Shown: piece after piece, positions 7,840 through 16,259 of the stretch
How the letters are laid out: each line of letters begins with the position of its first letter
Numbering within the stretch: the stretch's first letter is position 1
DNA from: CAYVXE01 sp964455375
Lineage (GTDB): Bacteria > Zhuqueibacterota > Zhuqueibacteria > Oceanimicrobiales > Oceanimicrobiaceae
Direction of reading: 5' to 3'
NCBI GenBank assembly: GCA_964455375.1
Contig: CAYVXE010000046.1
Location: forward strand, 1-30,015
DNA length: 30,015 bases
Position numbers and translations under genes: made by a program
The notes under the pieces: model-generated
The model's database searches: none
What the model saw: the letters and a program-made list of their open reading frames with translations, nothing else
What the model was told of the DNA's origin: nothing

Positions 7840-8783
7840 CAGCGCACTACTTCTACTTTCATTCCGTCTTTCAATTCATAATTACCGAGAACAATTATAC
7901 TGTCGCCGACATTCAAACCCGCTTTAACTTCCACGGCGTTTGCGTTTTCAATTCCCGGTTGAAAAGTTTTACGAAGGGCTTTACCATCTTTTTTAAGAAA
8001 TACATAATAGCTATCTGAATTTCTTAAAACGGCGTTGTGCGGAATTAACATAACATTTTTTAATGATTGCAGAACAACGTCAATTTTAGCAAACAAATCC
8101 GATTTTAGAAGATGCTGCGGATTTGGTAACGACGCGCGTATTTGCGCCATTTGCGTTTGCTCGTTAACTGTGCTGTTTATTGTTTCAACTTTACTGTAAA
8201 AAGTTTTTCCCTTAAAATCGGGGAACGTAATTTTCAACTGCTGCCCGGCTTTTACATCCGATAAATAATTGGCGGGAAGCCATCCCCACAAATAATAAAT
8301 TGAATCATCTTGAATTGTTAAAATGGTTTCGCCGGTTGAAATTACATCGCCGGAGTAGTGATGTTTTTTAGAAACGATTCCGGTGAAAGGAGCTCGAATC
8401 TGATAGGGAACAATCTCGCCGTTCCGCTCATTATTATTGTTTGTCGCAACTCTTTGAATCGCTTCCGCCTGCGGACTCTGGATAAAAGCAATTGTTTCTC
8501 CTTTTGTAACTCTGTCGCCTTCGGATAAAGTTAAATTCAAAATTCTGCCAGCAAACTGGCTGCTTAGTTTTGTTTCCTGTTTTGGCAGAAGCTTCCCGTA
8601 GATGGTTATTTTCTTTTGAATAGCGCCTTTATTAATCATTGCGATTTTAACGGGTACCTTAAACTCCGATACGTTATTACTAAGATGAAATTCCGCACCT
8701 ATTTCTCCCGCATTCTGACTTTTACGCTTGCAGGAAAACAATACAAACGAAACGGATATTAAAATAATTAACCAGTTTTTCAT
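7839..8783 (-). CDS. RND periplasmic adaptor lipoprotein (HlyD/CusB-like), short form
   Basis: A 314-residue membrane-fusion protein linking the RND permease to the outer-membrane channel. The signal sequence ends in a lipobox with LFSC (Cys18), so it is lipid-anchored. The two halves of the barrel-sandwich domain are visible (AGRILNLTLSEGDRVTKGE and YQIRAPFTGIVSKKHHYSGD). They are separated by only about 20-25 residues, so the long alpha-hairpin usual in adaptors is essentially missing. A beta-barrel part and a membrane-proximal part follow (VMLIPHNAVL, then GLNVGDSIIVLGNYELKDG). The start overlaps the TolC-like gene stop by four bases, and the stop overlaps the permease start by one, so translational coupling is likely. 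Confidence 0.9.
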   Translation of the reverse strand: MKNWLIILISVSFVLFSCKRKSQNAGEIGAEFHLSNNVSEFKVPVKIAMINKGAIQKKITIYGKLLPKQETKLSSQFAGRILNLTLSEGDRVTKGETIAFIQSPQAEAIQRVATNNNNERNGEIVPYQIRAPFTGIVSKKHHYSGDVISTGETILTIQDDSIYYLWGWLPANYLSDVKAGQQLKITFPDFKGKTFYSKVETINSTVNEQTQMAQIRASLPNPQHLLKSDLFAKIDVVLQSLKNVMLIPHNAVLRNSDSYYVFLKKDGKALRKTFQPGIENANAVEVKAGLNVGDSIIVLGNYELKDGMKVEVVR

Positions 8784-10045
8784 TTCTCTACCTCCGGTTT
8801 CCCAACCAAGGTTTCTATTTGCGATTCAATTTCATAATGTAAAAACATTAATGTTTCTTTTGACACTTTTGATTCAATTAGGGCATTCTGTGCAAGAAGA
8901 ACATCTGTATTTGTGGATATTCCCGTTTTATAATTTATCAGCGTCAGGTCATAAGTCGTTTGTGCCTGCTTAATGGAAATTTCTTTTAGAAGTAAAAGTT
9001 TTTTTATATTATTAATCTTGCTTACAAGCGATTTTAGCTTTGATTTTAATTCGAATAAAAGAGTTTGTTTTGAATATTTTATCGACTCAGCTTTTAGTTG
9101 AACCGACTGCATTTTATTACTTCTTGTTCCCCAATCAAAAATTGGAAAGAGCAGTCCGCCTGATATTGTACCGTAATTACCGCTCGATGTAGGATCGTTA
9201 TCAAATACATATCCGCCGCCCAAATAAATTTTAGGCATCCTGCTGTTCTTTATGAGGTTTGCCTGAACATTTGCTAATTCAATCTGTTTGTCTAAAATAG
9301 AAATCGCGGGATTAAACTGATGTGCTTCTTCAAGGAGCGAATCGACCGAATAAGTTTTTGAAAATGTGAATTCTTTCGGCATCTCTAACGAATCAGTTGG
9401 AGAGAGATTAACGCCGCTAAGGTTTGATAGCTGTATTTGCCACGATTCTATTTCAGATTGTGCTGCAAGCACATCTTCTTTTGCGCGGGATAATTCTGAT
9501 TGAGTAAAATAAAAATCCAGCCGTTTGATTTGTCCAATGCTATATAATTTTTTATTTACGGCAAGATGATGTTCAAGATAACTTTCGGAAAGCTTTGCGA
9601 TTTGTCTCGTTTCCTTTGCAATTATCAAACTGTAAAAAGAATGTTTAATGCGATAAATCAAGTCAAGTTTATTTTTCAGCGATTTAAATTTTGCTATCTT
9701 CCCTTCCGTAATACCCGCCTGCGCAAATTTGCCTGTCCATTTACCCATATCCCACACTAACTGCAGTTGATTATCAAGAGTTCTGTATTCAGAATCGTTA
9801 TAAAAATTGTACATACTCTGAAAAGCAAAATTGACTTCTGGTAGTAACTGGTTTTGCAAACTTTTACTGTTCGCAGTTTTGCTTTCCTCCGTTTTCTCAA
9901 ATGCTTTTAGTGATGGATAATTCGTAAGTGCCGAATCGATACAAGCTTTTAAGGATATTATTTTAATAGATTGCGCCTGAGTTGATACAGTAGCGAATAG
10001 ACCTAATATCAAAACAGTGGATAATCTTGAAATAATTTTTATCAT
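8780..10045 (-). CDS. TolC-like outer-membrane efflux protein
   Basis: A 421-residue outer-membrane factor with a signal peptide (cleavage near TQAQS, about residue 25). It shows the two repeated OEP halves (PF02321), each with long amphipathic helices, for example INNIKKLLLLKEISIKQAQTT ending the second half. It opens with the family pattern SLKACIDSALTNYPSLKA. The conserved link GLLFPIFDWGTRSNKMQ lies in the second half. It forms the exit duct of the tripartite pump with the next two genes, overlapping the adaptor by four bases and lying 15 bases behind the DUF5916 gene. Confidence 0.92.
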   Translation of the reverse strand: MIKIISRLSTVLILGLFATVSTQAQSIKIISLKACIDSALTNYPSLKAFEKTEESKTANSKSLQNQLLPEVNFAFQSMYNFYNDSEYRTLDNQLQLVWDMGKWTGKFAQAGITEGKIAKFKSLKNKLDLIYRIKHSFYSLIIAKETRQIAKLSESYLEHHLAVNKKLYSIGQIKRLDFYFTQSELSRAKEDVLAAQSEIESWQIQLSNLSGVNLSPTDSLEMPKEFTFSKTYSVDSLLEEAHQFNPAISILDKQIELANVQANLIKNSRMPKIYLGGGYVFDNDPTSSGNYGTISGGLLFPIFDWGTRSNKMQSVQLKAESIKYSKQTLLFELKSKLKSLVSKINNIKKLLLLKEISIKQAQTTYDLTLINYKTGISTNTDVLLAQNALIESKVSKETLMFLHYEIESQIETLVGKPEVEK

Positions 10046-10060
10046 TCTATCACCACAATT

Positions 10061-12223
10061 TCATAACACAATACGCCAGATTAATTTTGTTAGCAAAGTC
10101 GTATCAGTAGAATGCCATTCCGAGCGTAAAGTGTCAAACGATTGATTTACGACAAAGAAAAAATTCGTTCCCGGAGTTGGTATCCAGTTCACCCGGAAAT
10201 TTAATACTACCTCATTATCATCGTTATTCCACTGTCCGAAGACCGAACCGAAAAGGTTGGGACTGATAGCAAGATTAATCCTTCCGCCAAATTCATTTAC
10301 CGTAAAAGTTCCCTGCGGCAGGGTAATATAGTTTTGTGTAAAATCTGAACTGACGCTGATGTTTTTATTAAGCTGAAAAACACTGCGGACAAACCATTCG
10401 GTTCGAGTACCCGTGTAAAAATCGCCCCAGTTTACAAAGAGAAATCCGGAAACAGGTCTTCCTTCAAAAGTAGCAAACTGAAGTTCATAACGGGTAAACC
10501 AATACTCACCTTTGGGGATGGTAACACCGTCGTGAATTTCAAAATCCTCTGTTAAGTTTTCTGCTCGACGCTGAATGTTTGATTCAAAAAACTCACCGCT
10601 CTTCGTCGAAAATCCCAACGGTCTAAACTCCGTCCATAGCGATTGAAGCTTATGTGTTTGGTCATCTATGTAGTAATTAAAATCGAAGGGTTTAAACATG
10701 AGTTTTTGTATCCAGGGCAGAAATTTGGGACGAGGTTTTATTCGAAGATCGGCACTAAACATTTGGTAATTTGTTCTCCGTAAGAAACCTGTTTCAGGAT
10801 TGAAGGTAGCATTTGTTCTATCCCAGACAGCAGAAAAATCAATCAGGTCGTTCGGATAATCAACGAAAAAGCGATGAGCTAATCCTGTCTTTGCATCCGC
10901 ATCCGAAGTATAACTTTGCGCAAGTGCTCCACCGAAGGAAAAATTTTTATCGCCAAAAATATTTGAAGTGGAATAAAGAAAATCAGCACCGTAAACTGCA
11001 TTTTGCCTGCCTGGTTCCAATTTACCGACACCGATTAAACCGATATTCGATTGCTGTAAAACATCCTGCTTCCATCTCAGCACGGAATAATTTGTGGGGG
11101 GGACTGAATCCTCTCTCGCGGTTTGAATGCTCATTCCGCCCAGGGTAGTATTTCCGGTTTTCCCCAACAAACGGGCACCTGCAATTATCGGAATTGTTGA
11201 TCCGTCGGGCGCTAAACCGATTCGTCTGCTGTGAAACGGGCGAATGCTGGATCCGAGTCCGAAATCAAAATAGTTCTTACCTTCAAGAAAGAATTCTCTT
11301 TTTTCCGGAAAGAACAACGAGAAACGGGTTAGATTCACCTGCAACTGGTCCGATTCAACTTGAGCAAAATCTGTATTAATACTCAGATTAAGTTTCATTG
11401 TTGGGGTAATAAGATAATTTATGTCTCCTCCAGGATTAGAAGTAAAATTGTTGCCGGCGCCCACGTTATTTTCAACGCCGGCTAGACCGTAAGGTTTTAA
11501 TTCAACAAGGGTGACTCCACTGATGCCTTTTATACCTTTCAATTTTCCGGCACGTGAAACCTGTCTTAAATCATAATCGCGGGACCAACCCTGCCATAAA
11601 ATCTGTTCCCGTTTTCTTTTAATATTGCGTTCAAAATTAATACCCCAAACCTGGCTATCTTTTGTATTAAATTTTAATGTTGAAAATGGGATTTCAAACT
11701 CGGCAAACCATCCCTTGTCGGTAATCTTGGTCTTAACATTCCACACGCCATCCCAGGCACTGTTAACCGAGCTGCCGTTATCCTGGATCAAGGCATCGAA
11801 CCGGGCGCCGTTTGGATTTGTGACAAAGAAATATCCGTTCCGTTTATCGTTGTACGTATCGATAATGAGTTTGAAATTATCTTCGGTTGAATAATCAAAA
11901 TCCCGTTTCATTTTTTGTGCGACAATTTCAGTTGGGTTATGATCGTAGCACCAGACTCCGATGTAGAGATAATTCCGATCATAGACAATGGCGACTTCGG
12001 TCCTTTCTGTGGCGGGTTGCCCTTCATGCAATTCCCGTTGCGTAAAATGATCAATATGTTTCGCTTCCTGCCAAATCGGTTCGGACAGAAATCCATCGAT
12101 GCTCAAGTTGTCTTCCGTATTTACAGCCTGAATGACATTGGGCATGGATGTCTGCGCCAACGTTTTCGTTATAAATGAAAAGCATAGTAGAAAAGAAAAC
12201 AATTTGACAGAGATGGATTTCAT
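10061..12223 (-). CDS. CBM9-like/DUF5916 outer-membrane beta-barrel protein
   Basis: A 720-residue secreted protein. A signal peptide (about 1-23, ending TLAQ) is followed by a CBM9-like beta-sandwich (about 30-230; IDGFLSEPIWQEA, then YLYIGVWCYD and FEIPFSTLKF). The DUF5916 region then reads like an outer-membrane barrel: FFPEKREFFLEGKNYFDFG, many alternating aromatic strands, and a C-terminus ending IVL. In known families this pairing is common in Bacteroidetes and relatives, but its function is not established; sugar or peptide binding is only implied by the CBM9-like fold. Here it heads the efflux operon, 15 bases before the TolC-like gene. AAGGAG lies 11 bases before the ATG. Upstream a TTGACA-like -35 (12290-12295, - strand) is seen without a convincing -10. 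Confidence 0.88.
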   Translation of the reverse strand: MKSISVKLFSFLLCFSFITKTLAQTSMPNVIQAVNTEDNLSIDGFLSEPIWQEAKHIDHFTQRELHEGQPATERTEVAIVYDRNYLYIGVWCYDHNPTEIVAQKMKRDFDYSTEDNFKLIIDTYNDKRNGYFFVTNPNGARFDALIQDNGSSVNSAWDGVWNVKTKITDKGWFAEFEIPFSTLKFNTKDSQVWGINFERNIKRKREQILWQGWSRDYDLRQVSRAGKLKGIKGISGVTLVELKPYGLAGVENNVGAGNNFTSNPGGDINYLITPTMKLNLSINTDFAQVESDQLQVNLTRFSLFFPEKREFFLEGKNYFDFGLGSSIRPFHSRRIGLAPDGSTIPIIAGARLLGKTGNTTLGGMSIQTAREDSVPPTNYSVLRWKQDVLQQSNIGLIGVGKLEPGRQNAVYGADFLYSTSNIFGDKNFSFGGALAQSYTSDADAKTGLAHRFFVDYPNDLIDFSAVWDRTNATFNPETGFLRRTNYQMFSADLRIKPRPKFLPWIQKLMFKPFDFNYYIDDQTHKLQSLWTEFRPLGFSTKSGEFFESNIQRRAENLTEDFEIHDGVTIPKGEYWFTRYELQFATFEGRPVSGFLFVNWGDFYTGTRTEWFVRSVFQLNKNISVSSDFTQNYITLPQGTFTVNEFGGRINLAISPNLFGSVFGQWNNDDNEVVLNFRVNWIPTPGTNFFFVVNQSFDTLRSEWHSTDTTLLTKLIWRIVL

Positions 12224-12405
12224 AATTCGATAAACTCCTTCACAAATTCATCCCGGGACTGCTGAATGATTCAAAAAACTGGAGTACAGTGTCAATTTGC
12301 GGGCATTCTTCCGGGAACATCCAGGCACAAACAGAGATAGCGCCAGCAAAATCCAAGCCCCGTGTAGAAATCGCACATCAAGTCCCCAAAGCCTCATAAC
12401 TGCAG

Positions 12406-12452
12406 ATTCGTAATTGACTGATTCATAATTCGTAATTATTCAATTCGTAATT
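12406..12452. repeat. Three irregular copies of ATTCGTAATT
   Basis: ATTCGTAATT occurs at 12406-12415, 12428-12437 and 12443-12452, with spacings of 22 and 15 bases and a near-copy (ATTCATAATT) at 12421-12430. The last copy forms the final codons of the secreted DUF1080-like gene. The irregular spacing rules out a CRISPR array. It looks like a degenerate low-complexity tandem repeat. The rest of 12224-12439 holds only the weak promoter signal noted for the DUF5916 gene. Confidence 0.6.
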
Positions 12453-13126
12453 ATTTCAAAGTCATCGAACGATGTCACTGCATCCGCTTTTGTCCACAGG
12501 CCGACGCCACCCGGTTCGGTAAAGGTGCTATCATCCACATCCAGCAGTTTTTTACCGTTCAGGTAACCGCTGATATGTTTTCCGTGCTGCGTGATCTTCA
12601 GTTCATGCCATTTGCTTGAAGGCAGCTTGACCCGCGCACTGGCTAAAATTTTGCGTGCCTCATCTTTCACGTAATAGATGCGGAAATTATTTTCCAGCGG
12701 ATTGTAGCGCGAAATGTAGTAATTGCCGCGGTCTTGTGCGCGCCAGATAACGCCGCCGCCCTGGTCTTCTTCGCCGGTATTGGCCTTAAATTTTACTTTG
12801 ATTTCGCTGTTGAGAAAAGTGATGGCATGCGTCCAGCACAGATTGAAAGTTCCTCCGAAGGAGTGATTTGTCTTCGTCAGCGCCAACACCTTTTTACCCG
12901 ACGGTGCAGTGGTGTCCGTGATGACCTGCCAGGTAGCCAGGTCGCCTTTTTGATTCGTGGCCTCCACTTTCCAGCCGGCCGGCAGACTCCCGGTCTTGAC
13001 ATGTTCAAATGTCAAGTTGACGCCGATGTTTTTTGATGAAGTGTTTTCCTGGGCGCTTAAGTAACCGGTACTTACTACGAGACACAGAGATAAACTGGCG
13101 GCAAACAACAGTTTGTTGGTTTTCAT
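12440..13126 (-). CDS. Secreted DUF1080/LamG-like beta-sandwich protein
   Basis: A 228-residue exported protein with a signal peptide of about 25 residues (ending YLSAQ). The mature part has the concanavalin-like jelly-roll pattern of the DUF1080/family-16 group: NLTFEHVKTGSLPAGWKVE near the N-terminus, EIKVKFKANTGEEDQGGGVIWRAQDRGNYYISRYNP in pieces across 110-145, KWHELKITQHGKHISGYLNGKKLLDVDD in pieces near 175-200, and GGVGLWTKADAVTSFDDFEI at the C-terminus. Such domains bind glycans or sit beside glycosidases; no catalytic residues can be assigned here. It starts 8 bases after the ferredoxin gene stop and is the third gene of a unit beginning at 13965. An electron-transfer neighbour is an unusual partner for this fold. 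Confidence 0.8.
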   Translation of the reverse strand: MKTNKLLFAASLSLCLVVSTGYLSAQENTSSKNIGVNLTFEHVKTGSLPAGWKVEATNQKGDLATWQVITDTTAPSGKKVLALTKTNHSFGGTFNLCWTHAITFLNSEIKVKFKANTGEEDQGGGVIWRAQDRGNYYISRYNPLENNFRIYYVKDEARKILASARVKLPSSKWHELKITQHGKHISGYLNGKKLLDVDDSTFTEPGGVGLWTKADAVTSFDDFEIITN

Positions 13127-13134
13127 AGGACCTC

Positions 13135-13332
13135 CTAATTAAATGATTCATTCACTTCTATGGCATCAAAGGGGCACTCGTCTATACACGATAAACAGCC
13201 GATGCATGCCTCCGGCACCGGCTCGGGGTAAGGCATCTCCCGCGTCATTTCGATAGCTTCGTCGGCACAGACGTCCACACAAATGCCGCAGCCCGTGCAG
13301 TTTTGAATGAGTAGTTTCCATTCATAATCCAT
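13135..13332 (-). CDS. 2[4Fe-4S] ferredoxin
   Basis: A 65-residue cytoplasmic bacterial-type ferredoxin. Cluster I ligands are C12, C15, C18 and C22 (CTGCGICVDVC), and cluster II ligands are C43, C46, C49 and C53, followed by Pro (CIGCLSCIDECP). Eight cysteines in two complete CxxCxxCxxxC motifs predict two low-potential [4Fe-4S] clusters. The proline usually following the fourth Cys is replaced by Ala in the first motif. It lies 3 bases after the membrane-protein gene and 8 before the secreted-protein gene, so it is surely cotranscribed. Its redox partner may be the membrane protein; this is inference. Confidence 0.93.
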   Translation of the reverse strand: MDYEWKLLIQNCTGCGICVDVCADEAIEMTREMPYPEPVPEACIGCLSCIDECPFDAIEVNESFN

Positions 13333-13335
13333 GTA

Positions 13336-13965
13336 TTATGCCCTTTGGTTTTTTCTCAGATGAGTTACAGCGCTTGTAAAGCCCCAGAAAAAAACAGCGA
13401 TTAAAATGGGGAAACAAATAAAAAACGTTATCTGGGCAAGTTCCAGACCGTGTGGAGATGCATTCGACCGTAAATGCGTTTTGATAAATTCCCAGAATGT
13501 ACTAGGGTGTATGGCCAGATACTCGCCGCTGGGCGCTTCCATAATCAATGAAAATCCGATAATGTTGATGATGTTCGCCGAAAACATGAACCATATCGAC
13601 AAAAGAAAATTTTTGTGGTCAGGTATATGACCGCCATGAAACAACCGCAGGATGAGGGCAACGGTGAACAAAATGGTTGCCACGGGTACAAACGGAACCG
13701 CTACTTTAATGTCCGCCATGATATCCGGATTCAAAACAATAAATCCGATGAGGATAACGATCACCAAAAACAGGTCTGTGAGTAGAATCGTAAAGATGTC
13801 CCATATTTCGATAGAGACTCTGAGGGTCAGATGCTTTTTGAGTGATTTGTAGTACTGCTGTGCCATCGCCAGTCCGAGCGCCAGAAAACCGAGCATAATG
13901 GAGACGTTAAGCAAACTTTGCAACGTCCATATTTCCAGTCCTTTTGCGATTTCGTGTTCTGTCAT
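13336..13965 (-). CDS. Five-helix integral membrane protein of unknown function
   Basis: A 209-residue protein with no family that I recognise. Five hydrophobic helices are predicted at about 15-35, 55-78, 88-108, 120-142 and 176-199. Histidines lie at or near helix ends: H110, H113 and H117 after helix 3 (LRLFHGGHIPDHKNF), and H153, H164 and H172 before helix 5. This would allow heme or metal binding, but no classic cytochrome b motif is clear. AGGAGG sits 6 bases before the ATG (CAGGAGGATTAAATG), a strong start for the first gene of the unit. The ferredoxin gene follows after 3 bases, so a membrane electron-transfer module is a reasonable guess, not a demonstrated role. Confidence 0.8.
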   Translation of the reverse strand: MTEHEIAKGLEIWTLQSLLNVSIMLGFLALGLAMAQQYYKSLKKHLTLRVSIEIWDIFTILLTDLFLVIVILIGFIVLNPDIMADIKVAVPFVPVATILFTVALILRLFHGGHIPDHKNFLLSIWFMFSANIINIIGFSLIMEAPSGEYLAIHPSTFWEFIKTHLRSNASPHGLELAQITFFICFPILIAVFFWGFTSAVTHLRKNQRA

Positions 13966-14139
13966 TTAATCCTCCTGAGGTTTGTGTTTGAAAGTTGTAA
14001 ATTGTAGTCAATGTTCCATTTTTTGCATGCGATATTATTTTCCCCCCCAAAGTATGCAGCGTCTTTTGGATATGGCACTGTTTCTACCTGTTTCGGTTTC
14101 CTGCAAAAGGGGTGCTTGTGAAAATACGCCTTCCATGTT

Positions 14140-15522
14140 TCAAGCGACCGGCAGCGTAATTGTGAAAATGCTGCCCTGTCCCAGGCGGCTCTCTACCTGT
14201 ATCGTGCCCGCCTGCACCTGGACCGCCCAACGGGCGATGGCCAGCCCCAGGCCGCTGCCACCCATTTCACGCGACCTCCCTTTGTCTATTCGATAGAAGC
14301 GTTCAAATATTTTGTCCAGCTCACTTTCCGGAATGCCGGGCCCCTGATCTCGCACGGCGATTATGGCTCGGTTGTTGTCCGCTTTGACTTCAACCGTTAT
14401 CTCCGAACCTTCCGCCGAATACTTGATGGCATTGTCGATGAGATTGAGCAAGGCCTCTCTCAACAAATTGTAGTCGATGCTGGCTGAAATACCGGCATCT
14501 CCCTGCAAATGAATTTTTTGTTTTTTCTCTTCCGCCAAAGCCTGAATAAATTCCACACTTCTTTCAACCAACGGGTAGAGTTGCACCGGTTGCATGTCGA
14601 GTTTAAACTTTTCCGAATCGACTCTGGACAAAAACAGCAAGCTGTCCACGAGATGGGTTAAGCGTTTGTTTTCTTCCAGAATGCTGCCGATGACGTTGCG
14701 GTAGTAATCCGGATTCCGTTTTTCCTGCAGGCTCACCTCGCCGATACTCCGAATGGTGGTGAGCGGCGTCCGCAATTCGTGGGCAGCATCGGAGGTAAAT
14801 TGTTTTAAACGCACAAAGGCTTTTTGTATTCGTTCCAACAGATCGTTGAACAGCGTGGCCAGGTGACCGAGTTCATCGTGGGGATTGGTGACCGGCAGAC
14901 GTGCTTGCAGGTTATCGCCACTGATTTGACGCGCCCTGGCCGCCATTTGGTCTACCGGTTTAAGAGACCGTTTAGCCAGAAGATACCCGCCAATCCCGGC
15001 GACGAAGATGGCAACGGGCAGGGAAAGTAGCATCAGCCAGATGTATTCACGAACTTCACGCCATAAACGATCTTCGTTGCGCACCAGTCTCACCGCCAGC
15101 CAGGTGCCTTCGACATTGATTTTGCCCTCCAGAATTCTGAAGCGTGTCTGGTTTTCCGGACTCACAGTTTTGAACGACAGGCCGCTCTTGATCTCGTTGG
15201 GAGAAAGTACGGGAGGGAGTGATTTCCCTGTAAAGGGTTTGCTTTCGAAGAGTATCCTGCCGTCCATGGACCACAGCTCGATCCAGCGTTCGTGGAAGGC
15301 GGACTCGTCCTGAGTTCCGACGCGCACCTGGCCGTTTGCATCTATTTCGATGTGGTCTTCCAGGATTTCGAAGTCGTTTTCCAGTTGCCGGTCCAGGTTG
15401 CCACGCATATCCAAAAAGATGAGGACAATGGAAATGCCGGCATAAGCCAGCAGAATGGCGGTGAGCACCAGGACATACCACGCGGTCAGGCGGGTGCGAA
15501 CATTGGCCGGTTTGAACAGCAT
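14140..15522 (-). CDS. HAMP-containing sensor histidine kinase (CusS-like)
   Basis: A 460-residue membrane histidine kinase. TM1 is at about 12-36, a periplasmic sensor region at about 37-160, TM2 at about 161-183, HAMP at about 184-236, HisKA with phospho-acceptor H248 (DAAHELRTPLTTI), and HATPase_c with N box NLIDNAIKYS, G1 DQGPGIP and G2 GGSGLGLAIA, ending TLPVA. The layout and HAMP/HisKA sequences resemble the heavy-metal sensor group (CusS/CzcS), but the periplasmic part shows no obvious metal-binding cluster. Its ATG overlaps the response-regulator stop by one base, so the pair is translationally coupled. The nearby RND operon is a plausible target; this is inference from position and family. 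Confidence 0.94.
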   Translation of the reverse strand: MLFKPANVRTRLTAWYVLVLTAILLAYAGISIVLIFLDMRGNLDRQLENDFEILEDHIEIDANGQVRVGTQDESAFHERWIELWSMDGRILFESKPFTGKSLPPVLSPNEIKSGLSFKTVSPENQTRFRILEGKINVEGTWLAVRLVRNEDRLWREVREYIWLMLLSLPVAIFVAGIGGYLLAKRSLKPVDQMAARARQISGDNLQARLPVTNPHDELGHLATLFNDLLERIQKAFVRLKQFTSDAAHELRTPLTTIRSIGEVSLQEKRNPDYYRNVIGSILEENKRLTHLVDSLLFLSRVDSEKFKLDMQPVQLYPLVERSVEFIQALAEEKKQKIHLQGDAGISASIDYNLLREALLNLIDNAIKYSAEGSEITVEVKADNNRAIIAVRDQGPGIPESELDKIFERFYRIDKGRSREMGGSGLGLAIARWAVQVQAGTIQVESRLGQGSIFTITLPVA

Positions 15523-16205
15523 CAGGGCGTCTCCCTGGATAAAAGAAAGCCGACGCCGCGGATAGTGTGCAGGAGTTTGGTTGCAAACGGGTCGTCGAGT
15601 TTGCGCCGCAGGCGGGCAATATGGACGTCGATGAGGTTGTCGATGGGGGTGGCACGGTTGGTCTCCTGCCAGACGTCGCTGGCCAACATTTCCCTGGAAA
15701 CCACCTCTCCCTGATGACGCAGCAGATATTCCAGCAGTTCATATTCACGCAGGGTAAGATTCAGGGTTTTCCCTGAACGTTTTACTTTGCGCAAAAGTAA
15801 ATCCATTTGCAGGTCGTCCAATTGCAATTGCAACGTCTGTTCGTCGTTTCCCCTGCGCAGTAACGCACGGATGCGCGCCAGTAATTCCGAGAAAGCAAAG
15901 GGCTTGGTCAAGTAATCATCGGCGCCGCTGTTCAACCCCTCGACCCGGTCTTCGATGGCATCACGTGCGGTGAGAATCAGCACCGGAAGATTCATTTGCT
16001 GCCGGCGTATGGTCTTCAGTATTTCCAGCCCGTCTCTACCCGGTAGCATGAGATCTAGCAGCAGAAGTTCAAATGTCCCGGAATTCAGCAGATAAAAACC
16101 TTCTTCGCCGCTGTGGGCGATACTCACCTGATAACCTTCGTGCTCCAAACCTTCTTTTAGAGCCCTGGCTACCTTTTGCTCGTCTTCTATTACCAATATG
16201 CGCAT
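15522..16205 (-). CDS. OmpR/PhoB-family response regulator
   Basis: A 227-residue DNA-binding response regulator. The receiver domain (1-120) has acidic pocket residues E7/D8, phospho-acceptor D51 (LLLLDLMLPGRDG), the switch Thr in LILTARD and K in YLTKPF. The winged-helix effector domain (about 128-225) has LTLREYELLEYLLRHQG and IDVHIARLRRKLDD followed by IRGVGF. It resembles CusR/CopR regulators. It is first in the two-gene unit with the kinase, and a tandem 11-bp repeat 54 bp upstream of its start may be its own binding site. Confidence 0.95.
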   Translation of the reverse strand: MRILVIEDEQKVARALKEGLEHEGYQVSIAHSGEEGFYLLNSGTFELLLLDLMLPGRDGLEILKTIRRQQMNLPVLILTARDAIEDRVEGLNSGADDYLTKPFAFSELLARIRALLRRGNDEQTLQLQLDDLQMDLLLRKVKRSGKTLNLTLREYELLEYLLRHQGEVVSREMLASDVWQETNRATPIDNLIDVHIARLRRKLDDPFATKLLHTIRGVGFLLSRETP

Positions 16206-16259
16206 GGCCCGTCCTCAAATGATTGTCTAAAAAAAACACATTTTCGTTTCTAAAATCAA

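Noticed and set aside
12406..12452. CRISPR array
   Set aside because: The repeats are only 10 bp with unequal 5-12 bp spacers, and there are no cas genes.
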